Origin: an uncultured Dehalococcoidia bacterium
GTDB lineage: Bacteria; Chloroflexota; Dehalococcoidia; Lucifugimonadales; Lucifugimonadaceae
NCBI GenBank assembly: GCA_913048295.1
Contig: CAJWWK010000001.1
Coordinates: forward strand, 33,054 to 97,053
DNA length: 64,000 nt
Reading direction: 5' to 3'
Part shown: positions 50,044-61,252 of the stretch, piece after piece
Position numbering within the stretch: the stretch's first letter is position 1
How the letters are laid out: each line of letters opens with the position of its first letter
The notes under the pieces: generated by a model
The model's database searches: none
Seen by the model: only the letters and a program-made list of their open reading frames with translations
What the model was told of the DNA's origin: nothing
Position numbers and translations under genes: made by a program

Positions 50044-50220
50044 ACTTGCCTGTTTTAGCCGGCAAGCACTGGCTCAACTACCCTAAAGGACAAAAAATAC
50101 TGAATACAGTGATAGCGATTGGTCCTTAGACTGGAAAAGTCCAGCATGGTGGATAATTAGCCGTGCGCTGGTTCTTTTACGGGAATATGACAATCCAGCT
50201 AAGGCCGGGGGTCTACAGGA

Positions 50221-51417
50221 ATGTTTCGCCAGAAGTCAGTAGTTTTTTCGCTGCTTGCAGCAGTACTGGTAGTAGTTGTTGCCTGTACGAGCGCAACTGC
50301 AACGCCGACTGCGACGCCTTCGCCAGTACCGCCGGCGGCAACTCCGGTTCCGCCAACGCCAACTCCTACTCCCGAGCCGACTTCGACCCCGGTTCCGCTT
50401 GTGGCAATATCGATCGATCCCACCGAAGATCCGATCGGATTTTTCGAAGCTCTTCCTGAATCGGAGGCGTCTTGCGTGTCCGATGCAATGGGGGGTCGTG
50501 AACAGGTAATAGCGATGCTCGAATCTTCGGTGGACTCAGGCTCGTTCTGGGTGGACGAAGCAGACGCTATCGATGGCTGCATCAGCGACGAGACTGTCCA
50601 ACGTGTTTTCGCGGGCCAGCTTGATCGTGAAGCTGGAGGTCTCAGCGATGCCACGATGAGTTGCATCAGGGAGCAGACGACCGGGCTGTCCGCGGCCGGG
50701 CTTTTTGCCGAGGAACTCGAGGTGGATTCAGCTATCAGTCTCCTGAAAGGTGTGTTCTGTCTGAACGACGAAGAACGCGCTGCGATTTCTTTGAACGATG
50801 CCGATTACGGTTTCGACGAGTACGGCGGGATCGATGCGCTCGAATGCATCGTGAACGGTGTTGGTCCGACAGGTCTGACCGATCTCATTAGCATGGGCAG
50901 CAGCCTTGCTACCGACGAAATCGATTTCTCGGCGATTGCCGATCTGTTCCCGCTTCTGGTTGAGTGTGGTGCGCTCGACGATTCAGATTTCGAAGAAACG
51001 GGAATGACAGCCAGTCAGCTCGCATGCCTCTTTGGCGAGTTGGGCGAAGCAGGCCTGTTGCTGGTTGATCCCACTGCCGGCGAACCTGAGGTCGGCGACC
51101 TGGCGGCATTGTTCTCAGCGTTCGATGTCTGCGGTGTCGAGTTGGACGCTCTGCTGGAAGACGCCGAGCTGCCGCTGGACACAGGCAGCTCAAGGGATGC
51201 CACCCCCGATCCGACTGTCCAGGTCGAAGCGACTGCAGTGATCCCGGATCTGGCGGAAATCGAATCAATGTTCACTCCTGAACAGATCATGTGCCTGACT
51301 ACTGAAATCGGCGAAGATGAAATTGACAACCTGCTGGCCGGGGGCGCTCCAGACCTGAGCCTCTTCACAGCCCTGGCCACATGCGAGGTAGACCTGATGT
51401 CCCTGCTCGCCCCGTAG
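50221..51417 (+). CDS. Predicted exported lipoprotein with Thr/Pro-rich stalk and degenerate Cys-containing repeats
   Basis: SLLAAVLVVVVACTS lipobox; TPTATPSPVPPAATPVPPTPTPTPEPTSTPVP linker; recurring xxAxxCI..../...CGxxLxxLL units. Confidence 0.7.
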   Translation: MFRQKSVVFSLLAAVLVVVVACTSATATPTATPSPVPPAATPVPPTPTPTPEPTSTPVPLVAISIDPTEDPIGFFEALPESEASCVSDAMGGREQVIAMLESSVDSGSFWVDEADAIDGCISDETVQRVFAGQLDREAGGLSDATMSCIREQTTGLSAAGLFAEELEVDSAISLLKGVFCLNDEERAAISLNDADYGFDEYGGIDALECIVNGVGPTGLTDLISMGSSLATDEIDFSAIADLFPLLVECGALDDSDFEETGMTASQLACLFGELGEAGLLLVDPTAGEPEVGDLAALFSAFDVCGVELDALLEDAELPLDTGSSRDATPDPTVQVEATAVIPDLAEIESMFTPEQIMCLTTEIGEDEIDNLLAGGAPDLSLFTALATCEVDLMSLLAP

Positions 51418-51491
51418 CTACAATGCCTGTGGCGGCCTGGTGGAAATTGTTTGTCGGGCGACAGTATGCGCAGGGACGGTTCAGCTACCAG

Positions 51492-53012
51492 ATGAAGGGA
51501 ACCGGGTTGGTTTCAGAGGCAATAATTGAGGACGGCGATGAATACGACGTCGTTGTCGTCGGAGGTGGAAACGCCGCGCTCTGTGCGGCCTTGGCTGCAC
51601 GAGAACAGGGTGCCAGCGTGCTCGTCCTCGAAAAGGCTCCCGAGCATGCCCGCGGGGGCAACTCTTACTTTTCCGGGGGGCTTTTCAGGTTTCCCTTCAC
51701 AGGACTTGAAGACCTGGAAAACGTCGTCGGCCCGATGACTGATTCTGACAAAGACCGCATTGAGATCGACCCTTACTCCGAATCCGATTTCTACGCAGAC
51801 CTGATGCGTGTGACAGAGGGACTCGCAGACCCCGGTCTGGCACAGAAGCTGGTTTCCAGCGCTTCGGAAACCGTGAAATGGATGAAGAGTAAGAGTGTCC
51901 GATATGTCCTCGCTTACGGTCGTCAGGCTTACGAGGTCGATGGGAAGTTCAAATTCTGGGGCGGCCTCGCATGTGAAACGGTCGGCGCGGGTGTGGGCCT
52001 GATCGACTCGCTGTTCGAGGCATGTGAGCGAGAAGGTATTCCGATCGCTTACGAGACTATGGGCTCAGAGTTGAAAGTCGATCAGGATGGCGCAATCGCG
52101 GGTCTTGTCACACGATCGCCGCGTGGTTTTCGAACGGTCTCAGCGGGCAGCGTCGTACTCGCCTGCGGCGGATTTGAAGCCAATCCCGAGATGAGGGTGC
52201 GGTACCTGGGTGCGGCGTGGGACTACGCGAAGGTGAGGGGAACCGCTGCCAACACCGGAGACGGCATCAACATGGCGCTGTCGATAGGTGCCCAGCCGTT
52301 CGGCAATTACAGCGGCTGCCACGCGGTGGCATGGGACGCCGGAGCCCCGCCGTTTGGTGACCGTCGCATTGGCGATTTGTTCCAGAAACACTCCTACCCG
52401 CTGGGCCTGATAGTTAATCGAAATGGAGTTCGCTTCGTCGATGAAGGCGCTGATATTCGGAACTTTACCTACGCCCGCTACGGCAAAGAAATCCTGAACC
52501 AGCCCGGGCGTATCGCGTTCCAGATATTCGACAGCCAGGTGACGGCCCGGCTGCGTGACGAGTACAAAATTCGCGAAGTGATGAGCGCTACCGGCGATAG
52601 TATCGAGGTGATTGCAGAGGCGCTCGGGATCGATCCAGTCGAGTTTTCACGCACGGTATCGGAGTACAACGGTGCTGTCGTAGAGGGTGAATACGACCCG
52701 TCCCGACTCGATGGCAAAGGCACGGTGGGGATAAACCCACCGAAATCAAACTGGGCGTTGAGATTGGATCAGCCGCCCTTCACCGGGTACGCCGTTACCT
52801 GCGGGATTACCTTCACATTCGGCGGATTGAAGATCGACACCGATGCCCGCGTGATCGATACTCAGGGATACCCGATCCCCGGTCTGTACGCGGCGGGTGA
52901 ACTTGTGGGCGGACTCTTTTACGAAAACTACCCTGGCGGTAGTGGCCTTACGGCAGGGGCCGTATTCGGACGACTTGCCGGTTCCAGGGCGGGTGTGCAT
53001 TCGCGGGTGTAG
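51492..53012 (+). CDS. FAD-dependent oxidoreductase (tricarballylate dehydrogenase/fumarate reductase flavoprotein-like)
   Basis: YDVVVVGGGNAALCAALAAREQGASVLVLEKAPEHARGGNSYFSGG; C-terminal TFGGLKIDTDARVIDTQGYPIPGLYAAGELVGG. Confidence 0.88.
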   Translation: MKGTGLVSEAIIEDGDEYDVVVVGGGNAALCAALAAREQGASVLVLEKAPEHARGGNSYFSGGLFRFPFTGLEDLENVVGPMTDSDKDRIEIDPYSESDFYADLMRVTEGLADPGLAQKLVSSASETVKWMKSKSVRYVLAYGRQAYEVDGKFKFWGGLACETVGAGVGLIDSLFEACEREGIPIAYETMGSELKVDQDGAIAGLVTRSPRGFRTVSAGSVVLACGGFEANPEMRVRYLGAAWDYAKVRGTAANTGDGINMALSIGAQPFGNYSGCHAVAWDAGAPPFGDRRIGDLFQKHSYPLGLIVNRNGVRFVDEGADIRNFTYARYGKEILNQPGRIAFQIFDSQVTARLRDEYKIREVMSATGDSIEVIAEALGIDPVEFSRTVSEYNGAVVEGEYDPSRLDGKGTVGINPPKSNWALRLDQPPFTGYAVTCGITFTFGGLKIDTDARVIDTQGYPIPGLYAAGELVGGLFYENYPGGSGLTAGAVFGRLAGSRAGVHSRV

Positions 53013-53182
53013 CGAGGTGTTTGGCGAGAGTGCAGTCCACTTCGGCGATGCTAGACTAGTGGCCCTGTTTCGACCATTCCATTTTTCGCCAGTTTCTGGC
53101 CCGCGTTTTAGCATGATTTGGATGTCTGCCGAACAACGCGAAACGCACGCTGGAGTAACCAGCGATTGAGGACCCCGCAGCA

Positions 53183-54232
53183 ATGAAGAGCAGAGCAGCC
53201 ATCCACGTTGGTCTTGGCAAAGAACTGGTGGTCGACGAGATCAATATTCCCGATCCCGGGCCCGACCATGTGGTTGTAAAGCTGTACTCAAGCGGTGTTT
53301 GTCACTCGCAACTCCACCAGATGCGCAATCCCGACATCGCAACCCCCACACTGCTCGGGCACGAAGGTTTCGGGGTCGTTACACAGGTCGGTTCGAATGT
53401 CGATCACCTTAAAGAGGGCGATGCGGCGATCGTGACGTGGGTCCCGAGAGAACCGATCAATGGCCGCTGGAACGCGCCGCCTGCCGGGGCCACATGGCAG
53501 GAAGAGCCGCTGGCTGGTTCGACCTACACATGGGGTGAAGATGCGATCGTGTGGGGTGGCTACGCAGTCAAGGTCGATGACGACTCGCCCAGAGACCTGG
53601 CTTCAATCGTCGGCTGTGCAGTGTTGACCGGTGCCGGTGCCGTGACCCACACTGCGAAAGTTCGGCCTGAAGAATCGGTGGCCGTGTTCGGCGTTGGCGG
53701 AGTCGGCATGTCGGCCATACAAATGGCGTCGGTTTTGCAGGCCTACCCGATCATCGCAGTCGACCTCGACGATGCGAAGCTGGAGTTCGCAAAGGAATTC
53801 GGTGCGACCCACACCGTCAATGCCAGCAAGGTGGACCCGGTCGAAGCGATCATCGAAATGACCGGAGGCGGGGTCGATTACGCCTTCGACGCCATCGGCC
53901 TGCGAATAACGAACGAGCAGATTCTCCCTGTGACACGCAGCGGAGGATCGGGAGCCGAAAATATCGGCGGCATGGCGGTTCTGATCGGAATGCCGGGCCC
54001 GGAAATGACCATCTGGCCGGGACATTTCATGTTCCACCAGCGCCAGTACCGGGGTTCGCTGGGTGCGACCTACCCGGATAAGGATTTCAGCATGTACCTG
54101 CGCCTTTACAAGGAAGGTAAGTTCGCGCTCGATAAGCTTGTGACGAAGCGGTACAAGCTCGACGATATCAACGAAGCCTGTGACGATCTGCAGAGCGGCA
54201 AGATCCTGGGGCGAGCCATTCTCGAGTACTAG
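53183..54232 (+). CDS. Zinc-dependent alcohol dehydrogenase (MDR family)
   Basis: YSSGVCHSQLHQMRN, LLGHEGFGVVTQVG, SVAVFGVGGVGMSAIQMA. Confidence 0.9.
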   Translation: MKSRAAIHVGLGKELVVDEINIPDPGPDHVVVKLYSSGVCHSQLHQMRNPDIATPTLLGHEGFGVVTQVGSNVDHLKEGDAAIVTWVPREPINGRWNAPPAGATWQEEPLAGSTYTWGEDAIVWGGYAVKVDDDSPRDLASIVGCAVLTGAGAVTHTAKVRPEESVAVFGVGGVGMSAIQMASVLQAYPIIAVDLDDAKLEFAKEFGATHTVNASKVDPVEAIIEMTGGGVDYAFDAIGLRITNEQILPVTRSGGSGAENIGGMAVLIGMPGPEMTIWPGHFMFHQRQYRGSLGATYPDKDFSMYLRLYKEGKFALDKLVTKRYKLDDINEACDDLQSGKILGRAILEY

Positions 54233-54252
54233 CCGGCAGCGTTTGTCTCAAA

Positions 54253-55170
54253 ATGCAGTACAGAAAACTTGGCGATACCGGTGTGGACGTTTCGCTTCTC
54301 AGCTACGGAACCGGCGGCCCTTCTCAGTTCGGCCAGAAAACAGGCCTCGACGATGCAGGTCGCGCAGCGCTCATCGCCCGTGCTCTTGAACTGGGTGTGA
54401 ACCTGTTCGATACGGCCGAAGCCTATGGCGAAGCCGAGGCGATGTTGGGCCGTGCGCTGGGCGGTCACACGCGAGACACGTACCTGATTGCCACCAAGTG
54501 GACTTGCCGCGTGAACGGCAATCTCCTCACCGACCCCGAGGTTCCGGTCCGGGCGCTTGAGCAGAGCCTTGAGCGGCTGGAGACCGACTATGTCGATATC
54601 TTCCAGGTCCACGGTGTGCTGCCGCATCATTACGACCAGATGGCCGAGATTTTCATCCCTGTTATGCAGCGTCTGCAGGAACAGGGCAAAACACGGTTCC
54701 TGGGCGTTACAGAAATGCTGACGATAGACGCACGTCACGATGGCATGTCGGTGGCGATGGAGCGTCACCCCGACGTCTGGGACTCTGCGATGCTCAAGTA
54801 CGGCATCATGAACCAGTGGGCGGCTAAGAACGCCCTGCCGCTCGCCGCCAGTTCATCGACCGGGGTGCTGAACATGGCACCGGTCAGGCTCACGCTCACC
54901 CGACCCGAAAAGTTGCGCGAGCGCATGGGTGAATGGGGTGAGGATGCCGGTGACTCCGTGTTGGACTGGCTTTCGGACGGCGACCCGGCTGAACTCATTC
55001 GCCGGGGCTACCAGTTTGCAGCGGAACCTGAAACGGTCACAACGGTAATCTCTGGAACCTCGAGCATCGCCCACCTTGAAGCGAACGTCGCGGCGGTTAA
55101 CGGAACGCTGCCAGACGAGTCTCTTGCGAGATTGAAACTGGCCTACAGCGACTCGGACTCGCCGGACTAG
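54253..55170 (+). CDS. Aldo/keto reductase
   Basis: MQYRKLGDTGVDVSLLSYGTGG, GVNLFDTAEAYGEAEAMLGRAL. Confidence 0.9.
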   Translation: MQYRKLGDTGVDVSLLSYGTGGPSQFGQKTGLDDAGRAALIARALELGVNLFDTAEAYGEAEAMLGRALGGHTRDTYLIATKWTCRVNGNLLTDPEVPVRALEQSLERLETDYVDIFQVHGVLPHHYDQMAEIFIPVMQRLQEQGKTRFLGVTEMLTIDARHDGMSVAMERHPDVWDSAMLKYGIMNQWAAKNALPLAASSSTGVLNMAPVRLTLTRPEKLRERMGEWGEDAGDSVLDWLSDGDPAELIRRGYQFAAEPETVTTVISGTSSIAHLEANVAAVNGTLPDESLARLKLAYSDSDSPD

Positions 55171-55217
55171 GGATTGTTGTCCGACGCATTCTGCTTCGCC
55201 CGGGCGAGAGCGATTCG

Positions 55218-56261
55218 CTACAACTCGCCGAAGCGCTCGGTGATATCGATTGCTGTTCCACTGGCGGTCGATTCCGCTCCGGCCTGGATCACGGCCAGGG
55301 TCTTGCGTTCCGAAACGCCGGTGGTCGCTACCGAATCATCGCCACCGATATAGTCCGTAAATACCTTGAATTCGAGAGCGTACGAACTAAGTGCAGATTC
55401 CGGATAGTTCCGCGGTGTCGGGTCTTCGCCATCGACAAACAGTTCATATGAATCAGCCGTCGCTCGTATCGACCCCCTCTCCCCATGGACCAGGTACCCG
55501 CCAGTGTTGCCCCTGAACCGGGTTTCGGGTGACTGGACTACGCTGACATTCACGCCTGAAGCCATGGTCAGGAGCGCCGACATCGTGCCTTCCAGGTCGC
55601 GCCGCTCGAACGACGGGGTCTTGTGCTCCTGAACGTAAACGCGGGCCACATCGCCAAAGACTGCCCGCACCCCAGCAAGGGTGTGGATACCGTGCAGCAT
55701 CCATGAGCCCGTCCCGCCAAACTCGGGTTCAGCCAGCCATGCTCGCCGACCCGGATAGCCATACCTGCCCCGGGGTCGAAATCCCGACGCGACGCTTGCG
55801 GCGGTCACCTGGCCCAGTGGTTCGCCCGACTCCACGACTTTCTGCAGAAACTTGATGTACGGCTCGTAGGTTTGATTTTCAGCCACGAACAGCCTGACGC
55901 CGTTTGCATCGGCGGCCTCGATCATTCGGGTCGCTTCATCAACGTTCATCGCCATCGGCTTTTCGACAATGACGTGCTTCCCGGCATCGAGAGCCGTGAC
56001 GGCCATCGATTCGTGCAGGACGTGGGGGGTGGCGATATCGACGGCGTCTATCAGTGGACCGACGAGTGCGTCGCCCAGCGAGGGATAGGTTTGCAGAACG
56101 CCGTATTTCGAAGCGGTTTCTTCAAGGTGCTCCGGGTCGTTATCGACAAAACAGGCAATTTCGATTCGATCGTCGCTCGCGCGCAACTCGGTGATTGCGT
56201 CGGTATGGCGAGAGCCGGCCCACCCGACACCGACGACCGCAAGTTTGATCGGGCTATCCAT
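55218..56261 (-). CDS. Gfo/Idh/MocA-family oxidoreductase
   Basis: KLAVVGVGWAGSRHTDAI, DIATPHVLHESMAVTALDAGKHVIVEKPMAMNVDEATRM. Confidence 0.92.
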   Translation of the reverse strand: MDSPIKLAVVGVGWAGSRHTDAITELRASDDRIEIACFVDNDPEHLEETASKYGVLQTYPSLGDALVGPLIDAVDIATPHVLHESMAVTALDAGKHVIVEKPMAMNVDEATRMIEAADANGVRLFVAENQTYEPYIKFLQKVVESGEPLGQVTAASVASGFRPRGRYGYPGRRAWLAEPEFGGTGSWMLHGIHTLAGVRAVFGDVARVYVQEHKTPSFERRDLEGTMSALLTMASGVNVSVVQSPETRFRGNTGGYLVHGERGSIRATADSYELFVDGEDPTPRNYPESALSSYALEFKVFTDYIGGDDSVATTGVSERKTLAVIQAGAESTASGTAIDITERFGEL

Positions 56262-56937
56262 TTAGACCAGCCTCGAACTGCTCCACGTTCACTCGGGCCG
56301 TTGTTGCGGCTGCAAACAGATCGTCGAGCGACTCCTGGCTTAACGGAATCCCGTTCTCCGAGTTCTTTTTTCGGGTCGCATATTCCCGTTCGCCAGGCAT
56401 CCATATTCGGTCCACTCCCGGCGCTTTGCGGGTGTTGTGTACCTGTTGAATCGCCCGGTCGACCCGGCCGGTAAATTCTTCGGGGTCAACGAAGAATTCG
56501 ATATTGATCGCCATGAAGAAATGGCCGTCTTTTCCGGCTTCGGGGCCAACTTCCATGTTCCCGAGCTCAGTGCCATATGCAGCCCCCGAAAGCATCGACG
56601 AAAGTATTCCCATAATCAGCGCGAGGGACGCTCCCTTGTAGCCGCCGATCGGCCTGAGCAACCCGTCGATCGCCGCCAGTGGATCGGTCGTCGGGTGTCC
56701 GTCGGCATCGAGCGCCCAGCCTTCTTCGAGTTCCAGGCCTTTCTGGGCGTACACCCTGATCTTGCCGTGGGCCGTTCCGCTGAACGCGGCGTCGTACGAA
56801 ATCGGGTATTCATTTTTTGCCGGAACCGAAATGGCGAGCGGGTCGATACCCAGGATTCGCTCGGCGCCCCCATCCGGTGCCATTGTCGGTAGTGCGTTCG
56901 TGGTCGCGATGCCGATCATGCCGTGCCCAACGGCCAT
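56254..56937 (-). pseudogene. Malate/L-lactate dehydrogenase (Ldh/YlbC family), 5'-truncated
   Basis: C-terminal part clear (GMIGIATTNALPTMAPDGGAERILGIDPLAISVPA...IGGYKGASLALIMGILSSMLSGAAYG) but only 227 aa; N-terminal portion absent and the upstream bases belong to the transketolase gene. Confidence 0.7.
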
Positions 56938-56942
56938 TTCAG

Positions 56943-59498
56943 TTAGCTGCTGGCGCCGTTGAATGCAGCCGCCTGGCGGGACATCCGGGCGTCGTGCTCA
57001 TCGGCGAATCGTTTCACGGCATTGAAGATCGAGTCCTTGTCGAGATGGGCCTCCTTGATGACATCGTCTTCAGTTCCGCCGGTCAGCCACTGGTTGTCCC
57101 AGTCCGATGTGAGCGAATACTCGTCGGTCAGCGGCCCGACCCCGGTGACCGGCCAGACTCGACGGGTCCCGGTGGTGACGACCATCATGTCGAACTTCGC
57201 GGCCTCGGGAAGGACACTGTCCCGGTAAGACTGTGGCTGACGGTCGAACAGCTCTTCGCTGATCGCCGCCACAACCTTCACATTCACCCCTGCCTCTTCG
57301 AGTTTTGGCAGAGTGCTGACTAGGTTCACGGTTGAACTCGAACCCTGCGAAACCACAACGCCATGCCTCGGCTTGTCAGGATCGAAGTCTCGTATTACGT
57401 AAAAGCCCTTTGCCGCCGCGTGCGGATCTGTATCTGCGAACTTGGTCCGGTCGGCAACCGTGAAATCAGGTCTCGCCACTTCCATCACAATGATGCCCAC
57501 CTTCGGGTCACGGGCCGCGATCTCGGCCGCCGCGAAGTAGCCCGCGGCTACGTCGTTGTAATCCCAGAAGCTCAGTACGATCACCTGTCCCTTCGGGAAT
57601 AGTTTCCATACTTGCGGGGAGAAGATTCCGAAGTGAGTCCGGGCATCAGCAGCCGTCTCGGGGCCGGAGTGACCGGCGAGAATATGTGCCACGCCGACCC
57701 TGAAAGGACTGTCCTGGTTCTGCTGGCTCCAGACGCGGAGGGGCAGGTACATCAGTGGCGTAAACGCACCGTAAGTACCCGAAATCGACCAGACTCCAAC
57801 GTGCTTGTTGGGATCCTTTGAAAGCGATTGGCTCGTGAAACCAACCGCCGTCGAGGCGTTGCCCGCTTCCTGGATAGCGGCTTTAAGGCGGGTGCCAACG
57901 ATGTTGTCGACAGGGTCGTAATGCCCCCACAGCGAGCCACTGTCGACATTTATCGATTCGAACAGGTCGGCGGCTACGATGACGAACCGATTTTCCGTGA
58001 CGTAGTTCACCCACTTGATAATTTCGGAAATCGCTCGGCGAGTGCCTTTCATCGCGCCGGGCTGCTCGAACAGAGTGATGCTCACTTCCTTCTTCTCACC
58101 GGTAATCGGATGCTCCGCGGTAACGGTAGTCGCCTCGGTCGGCAGGTTTTTCACGAGCAGCCGCTCATCCAGAAACGGGTCCGTGTCGGGGTCGACCCGC
58201 AGCGGGAGGTCGTCATTGACCTGATCGCCAATCTCCACGAGACGCTCTGAGAGCCAGTCGCCAAGACCGTTCTTGTCGAGCACTGAAAGCGCAATATCGA
58301 TATTGGTCTTCAGCTGGATTAGCCTCTCTCGAGTGTCGGTGACCCCACCATCGCGGATTCCCTCGAATGTGACACCGAACTTCTGCTCGAACGACTCAGC
58401 TAGGGCGACGAAATATTCACCGTTCATCGGCATGCCGTACGCGTGGCTCGCATTGCTGATGACCTGTGTCACACCCCCCGGTAGCATGCCGTCCGTCGCA
58501 CCGGGCCAGAATCCCTTTACCGTCTTGCCTACAACAATCATCGGTCGGCGGTCGGCTGGGTCCGAGTCCTCCATCGCCTTGAGCGCCGCCACTACCTGGT
58601 CGTAGTCATTGGCGTCGTCGAGGGTAATCACGTTCCACCCGTACGCAGACCACTGCTCTGCGATCCTGTATGTATCCTCCTTCACGACACTGCCGATAAG
58701 CTCATCGTCAATGCCAGCGTTGTTGTACGAAAGGAGCACTCGGAGCCGCTTGCCTACGCGCTGCGCAACGGCCTGCGTCTTGAACTCCTGGGAATGGCCC
58801 GAGGTAAGTGCGAACTCTCCCTCGATTGCGATAATTTTTAACGAAGGGTCAGCACCCATCATGTCCCAGAATGCGGCCTTGCCTGCGGCCGTCGCGATAC
58901 CGATGCCGGACGGGCCACCATTTACATCGTTGGTCAGGTCGGTTGATTCCGAGTGTCCGGCCAGTGCACGAATTCCGCGTATCCCGGCCTGTGCCATCAA
59001 CGGGTGATCCGCGAGATCGTTTTCTTCAAGAATTGTCTTCAGTGCACCGGCACCGCGACGGAATCCGAGCGCGTCAATGGCAAGCATCGATGTCTTCGGA
59101 TCGGCCTTGTATCGGTCATCCCCGGTCTCTGTGTGCTTCCGGTCAAGCGCCTCGCCCATGATTATCCACAGTGCATACATCACCGGAACGTTGTGCCCGC
59201 CGGCAAGCATGAACCTGTCCGCGAACGGGTGTTTGGGCCTACGGTAATCAAATGTCAGGCCGCCGTTTTCAGGGCCTGCCAGGTGGGACGCAACAGTGTA
59301 CGGCGCATAAGCCGTCGGACCGCCGAAATGACCGGTCTGGTGATAGTTACCAAGTAAAACAAGCGTCATCGATGTCAGGAAGCCAATATCCTCCAGACGC
59401 TCCCGGTCATACTCAGGTAGCTGCACCGAACGGTCGGTGATCGCCGGGGTCGTCTTCGCCGAGTGGATGGTGACGGTTGAACTACCGTTGGGTGACAT
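56943..59498 (-). CDS. Transketolase-family/thiamine-diphosphate-dependent enzyme (long, E1-like)
   Basis: GGHNVPVMYALWIIMGEAL, GGPSGIGIATAAGKAAFWDMMGADPSLKIIAIEGEFALTSGHSQE, VGKTVKGFWPG; start chosen at MSPNGSS. Confidence 0.85.
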   Translation of the reverse strand: MSPNGSSTVTIHSAKTTPAITDRSVQLPEYDRERLEDIGFLTSMTLVLLGNYHQTGHFGGPTAYAPYTVASHLAGPENGGLTFDYRRPKHPFADRFMLAGGHNVPVMYALWIIMGEALDRKHTETGDDRYKADPKTSMLAIDALGFRRGAGALKTILEENDLADHPLMAQAGIRGIRALAGHSESTDLTNDVNGGPSGIGIATAAGKAAFWDMMGADPSLKIIAIEGEFALTSGHSQEFKTQAVAQRVGKRLRVLLSYNNAGIDDELIGSVVKEDTYRIAEQWSAYGWNVITLDDANDYDQVVAALKAMEDSDPADRRPMIVVGKTVKGFWPGATDGMLPGGVTQVISNASHAYGMPMNGEYFVALAESFEQKFGVTFEGIRDGGVTDTRERLIQLKTNIDIALSVLDKNGLGDWLSERLVEIGDQVNDDLPLRVDPDTDPFLDERLLVKNLPTEATTVTAEHPITGEKKEVSITLFEQPGAMKGTRRAISEIIKWVNYVTENRFVIVAADLFESINVDSGSLWGHYDPVDNIVGTRLKAAIQEAGNASTAVGFTSQSLSKDPNKHVGVWSISGTYGAFTPLMYLPLRVWSQQNQDSPFRVGVAHILAGHSGPETAADARTHFGIFSPQVWKLFPKGQVIVLSFWDYNDVAAGYFAAAEIAARDPKVGIIVMEVARPDFTVADRTKFADTDPHAAAKGFYVIRDFDPDKPRHGVVVSQGSSSTVNLVSTLPKLEEAGVNVKVVAAISEELFDRQPQSYRDSVLPEAAKFDMMVVTTGTRRVWPVTGVGPLTDEYSLTSDWDNQWLTGGTEDDVIKEAHLDKDSIFNAVKRFADEHDARMSRQAAAFNGASS

Positions 59499-59752
59499 AC
59501 GCTTGAATACTCCAGTCGAATCACAAAAACTATCGCAAAGGGTCACGCGCCAGACGCGCGACCTCTCAACGAACTTTACGCCGCGTTCGCGGCCGTCAGA
59601 ATATCTGCGAAACGCCTTCCACACCAGCCCGTAACGGCCCTATCCGGGTACTATCCCTACGGGAAGTTCTCCCGCCCCCGGCGATTTATTCCCAGTTACT
59701 CATGCTGTCAGACTGTAACGACGCAGAAACAAAACGACAGGGGATGTGAAAC

Positions 59753-61252
59753 ATGACCGACCATTCGACTTCCCGAACACATCAGAACTACATCGGCGGT
59801 GTGTGGTGCGATTCTGTTTCCGGGCAGCATTATCCCATCGTGAATCCCGCGCATACCACGCAGGTGGTCGGTCAATTCCAGGCCAGCCTTCCACAGGACG
59901 CCGAGAATGCGATCGCGGCGGCCAGCGCCGCCGCTAAAGGGTGGGCGAATACATCCGCTCCACAACGGGGAGCGATTCTGTATCGGGTGCTTGATGTGAT
60001 GGCCCGGCGCGCCGACGAACTTGCCGAGGCGATAACCCTAGAGGAAGGAAAACCAATCGCCGATGCCACAGGCGAAGTAAAGCGCGCGATGAACATCATC
60101 GAATACGCCGCGGGCGAGGGTCGCCGACTGTTCGGCTATACCACGCCGTCAGAACTACCCGACACTTTCGCCTACACAGTCAAGCGACCCATCGGAGTCG
60201 TGGCGATCATCACCCCCTGGAACTTCCCTCTGGCGATCCCCGCATGGAAGATCGCACCCGCCCTGGTCTGCGGCAACACGATCGTTTACAAACCGGCTTC
60301 CGCCACACCACTATCCGCTGTGAAACTGGTCGAAATCTTCGAAGAGGCCGGGCTTCCTGCGGGCGTTTTGAATCTTGTGACCGGTCCGGGCGCATCGGTA
60401 GGTAACACACTGGTGGAGGATGAACGGGTCGGCGGGATTTCCTTTACAGGCTCAACCGAAATCGGCACTTCGATCACCGCACGCGGGTCAGAACTGTTGA
60501 AAAAAGTTCAGTGCGAAATGGGCGGCAAAAACGCCGCTATCATCCTGAACGATGCCGATCTCGACAAGGCGGTTCCGGGTGTGGTGCAGGGCGCTTTCGG
60601 CTCAACCGGCCAACGCTGCACCGCAACTTCGCGGGCGATAGTCGAAGATGGAATCTACAACGAGTTCATGGACGCCCTGCTGGCACAGACAGAGGCTTTG
60701 ACAGTTGGCGATGGGATGGACTCTTCAAAGGACGTGGCACCGCTTGCAAGCAGGAACCAGCTCGATACGGTTCTCGAATACATCGGAATCGGCACTGAAG
60801 AGGGTGCCCGGCTAACGTTCGGTGGCCACCAGTTGCGCGGCGACGAATTTGACGAGGGTTACTATGTCGAGCCGACGATATTTACCGATGTGGCAACGAG
60901 TATGCGCATCGCCCGGGAAGAGATTTTCGGGCCCGTGCTTAGCGTGTTCCGAGCATCTGACCTGCAGGACGCCGTTCGCATTTCCAACGATGTCGACTTC
61001 GGTCTTTCGTCGTCGGTCTACACACGAGACCTGGTCCAGGCCCACGAATACATCAACACCGCCGAAACTGGAATGGTCCACGTCAACGCCCCAACTCTGG
61101 GTGGAGAGGTGCACCTTCCCTTCGGTGGTCTTGGGGCTTCCGGCACAGGCCAGCGCGAACAGGGCACTGAAGGATTCGACTTCTTCACCGAAACCATCAG
61201 CGTCTACATCGACCACTCGGCAGGCGCGAAGGAAAGATCCAGATTTATTTAG
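59753..61252 (+). CDS. NAD(P)-dependent aldehyde dehydrogenase
   Basis: [74 protein letters not shown]. Confidence 0.94.
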   Translation: MTDHSTSRTHQNYIGGVWCDSVSGQHYPIVNPAHTTQVVGQFQASLPQDAENAIAAASAAAKGWANTSAPQRGAILYRVLDVMARRADELAEAITLEEGKPIADATGEVKRAMNIIEYAAGEGRRLFGYTTPSELPDTFAYTVKRPIGVVAIITPWNFPLAIPAWKIAPALVCGNTIVYKPASATPLSAVKLVEIFEEAGLPAGVLNLVTGPGASVGNTLVEDERVGGISFTGSTEIGTSITARGSELLKKVQCEMGGKNAAIILNDADLDKAVPGVVQGAFGSTGQRCTATSRAIVEDGIYNEFMDALLAQTEALTVGDGMDSSKDVAPLASRNQLDTVLEYIGIGTEEGARLTFGGHQLRGDEFDEGYYVEPTIFTDVATSMRIAREEIFGPVLSVFRASDLQDAVRISNDVDFGLSSSVYTRDLVQAHEYINTAETGMVHVNAPTLGGEVHLPFGGLGASGTGQREQGTEGFDFFTETISVYIDHSAGAKERSRFI

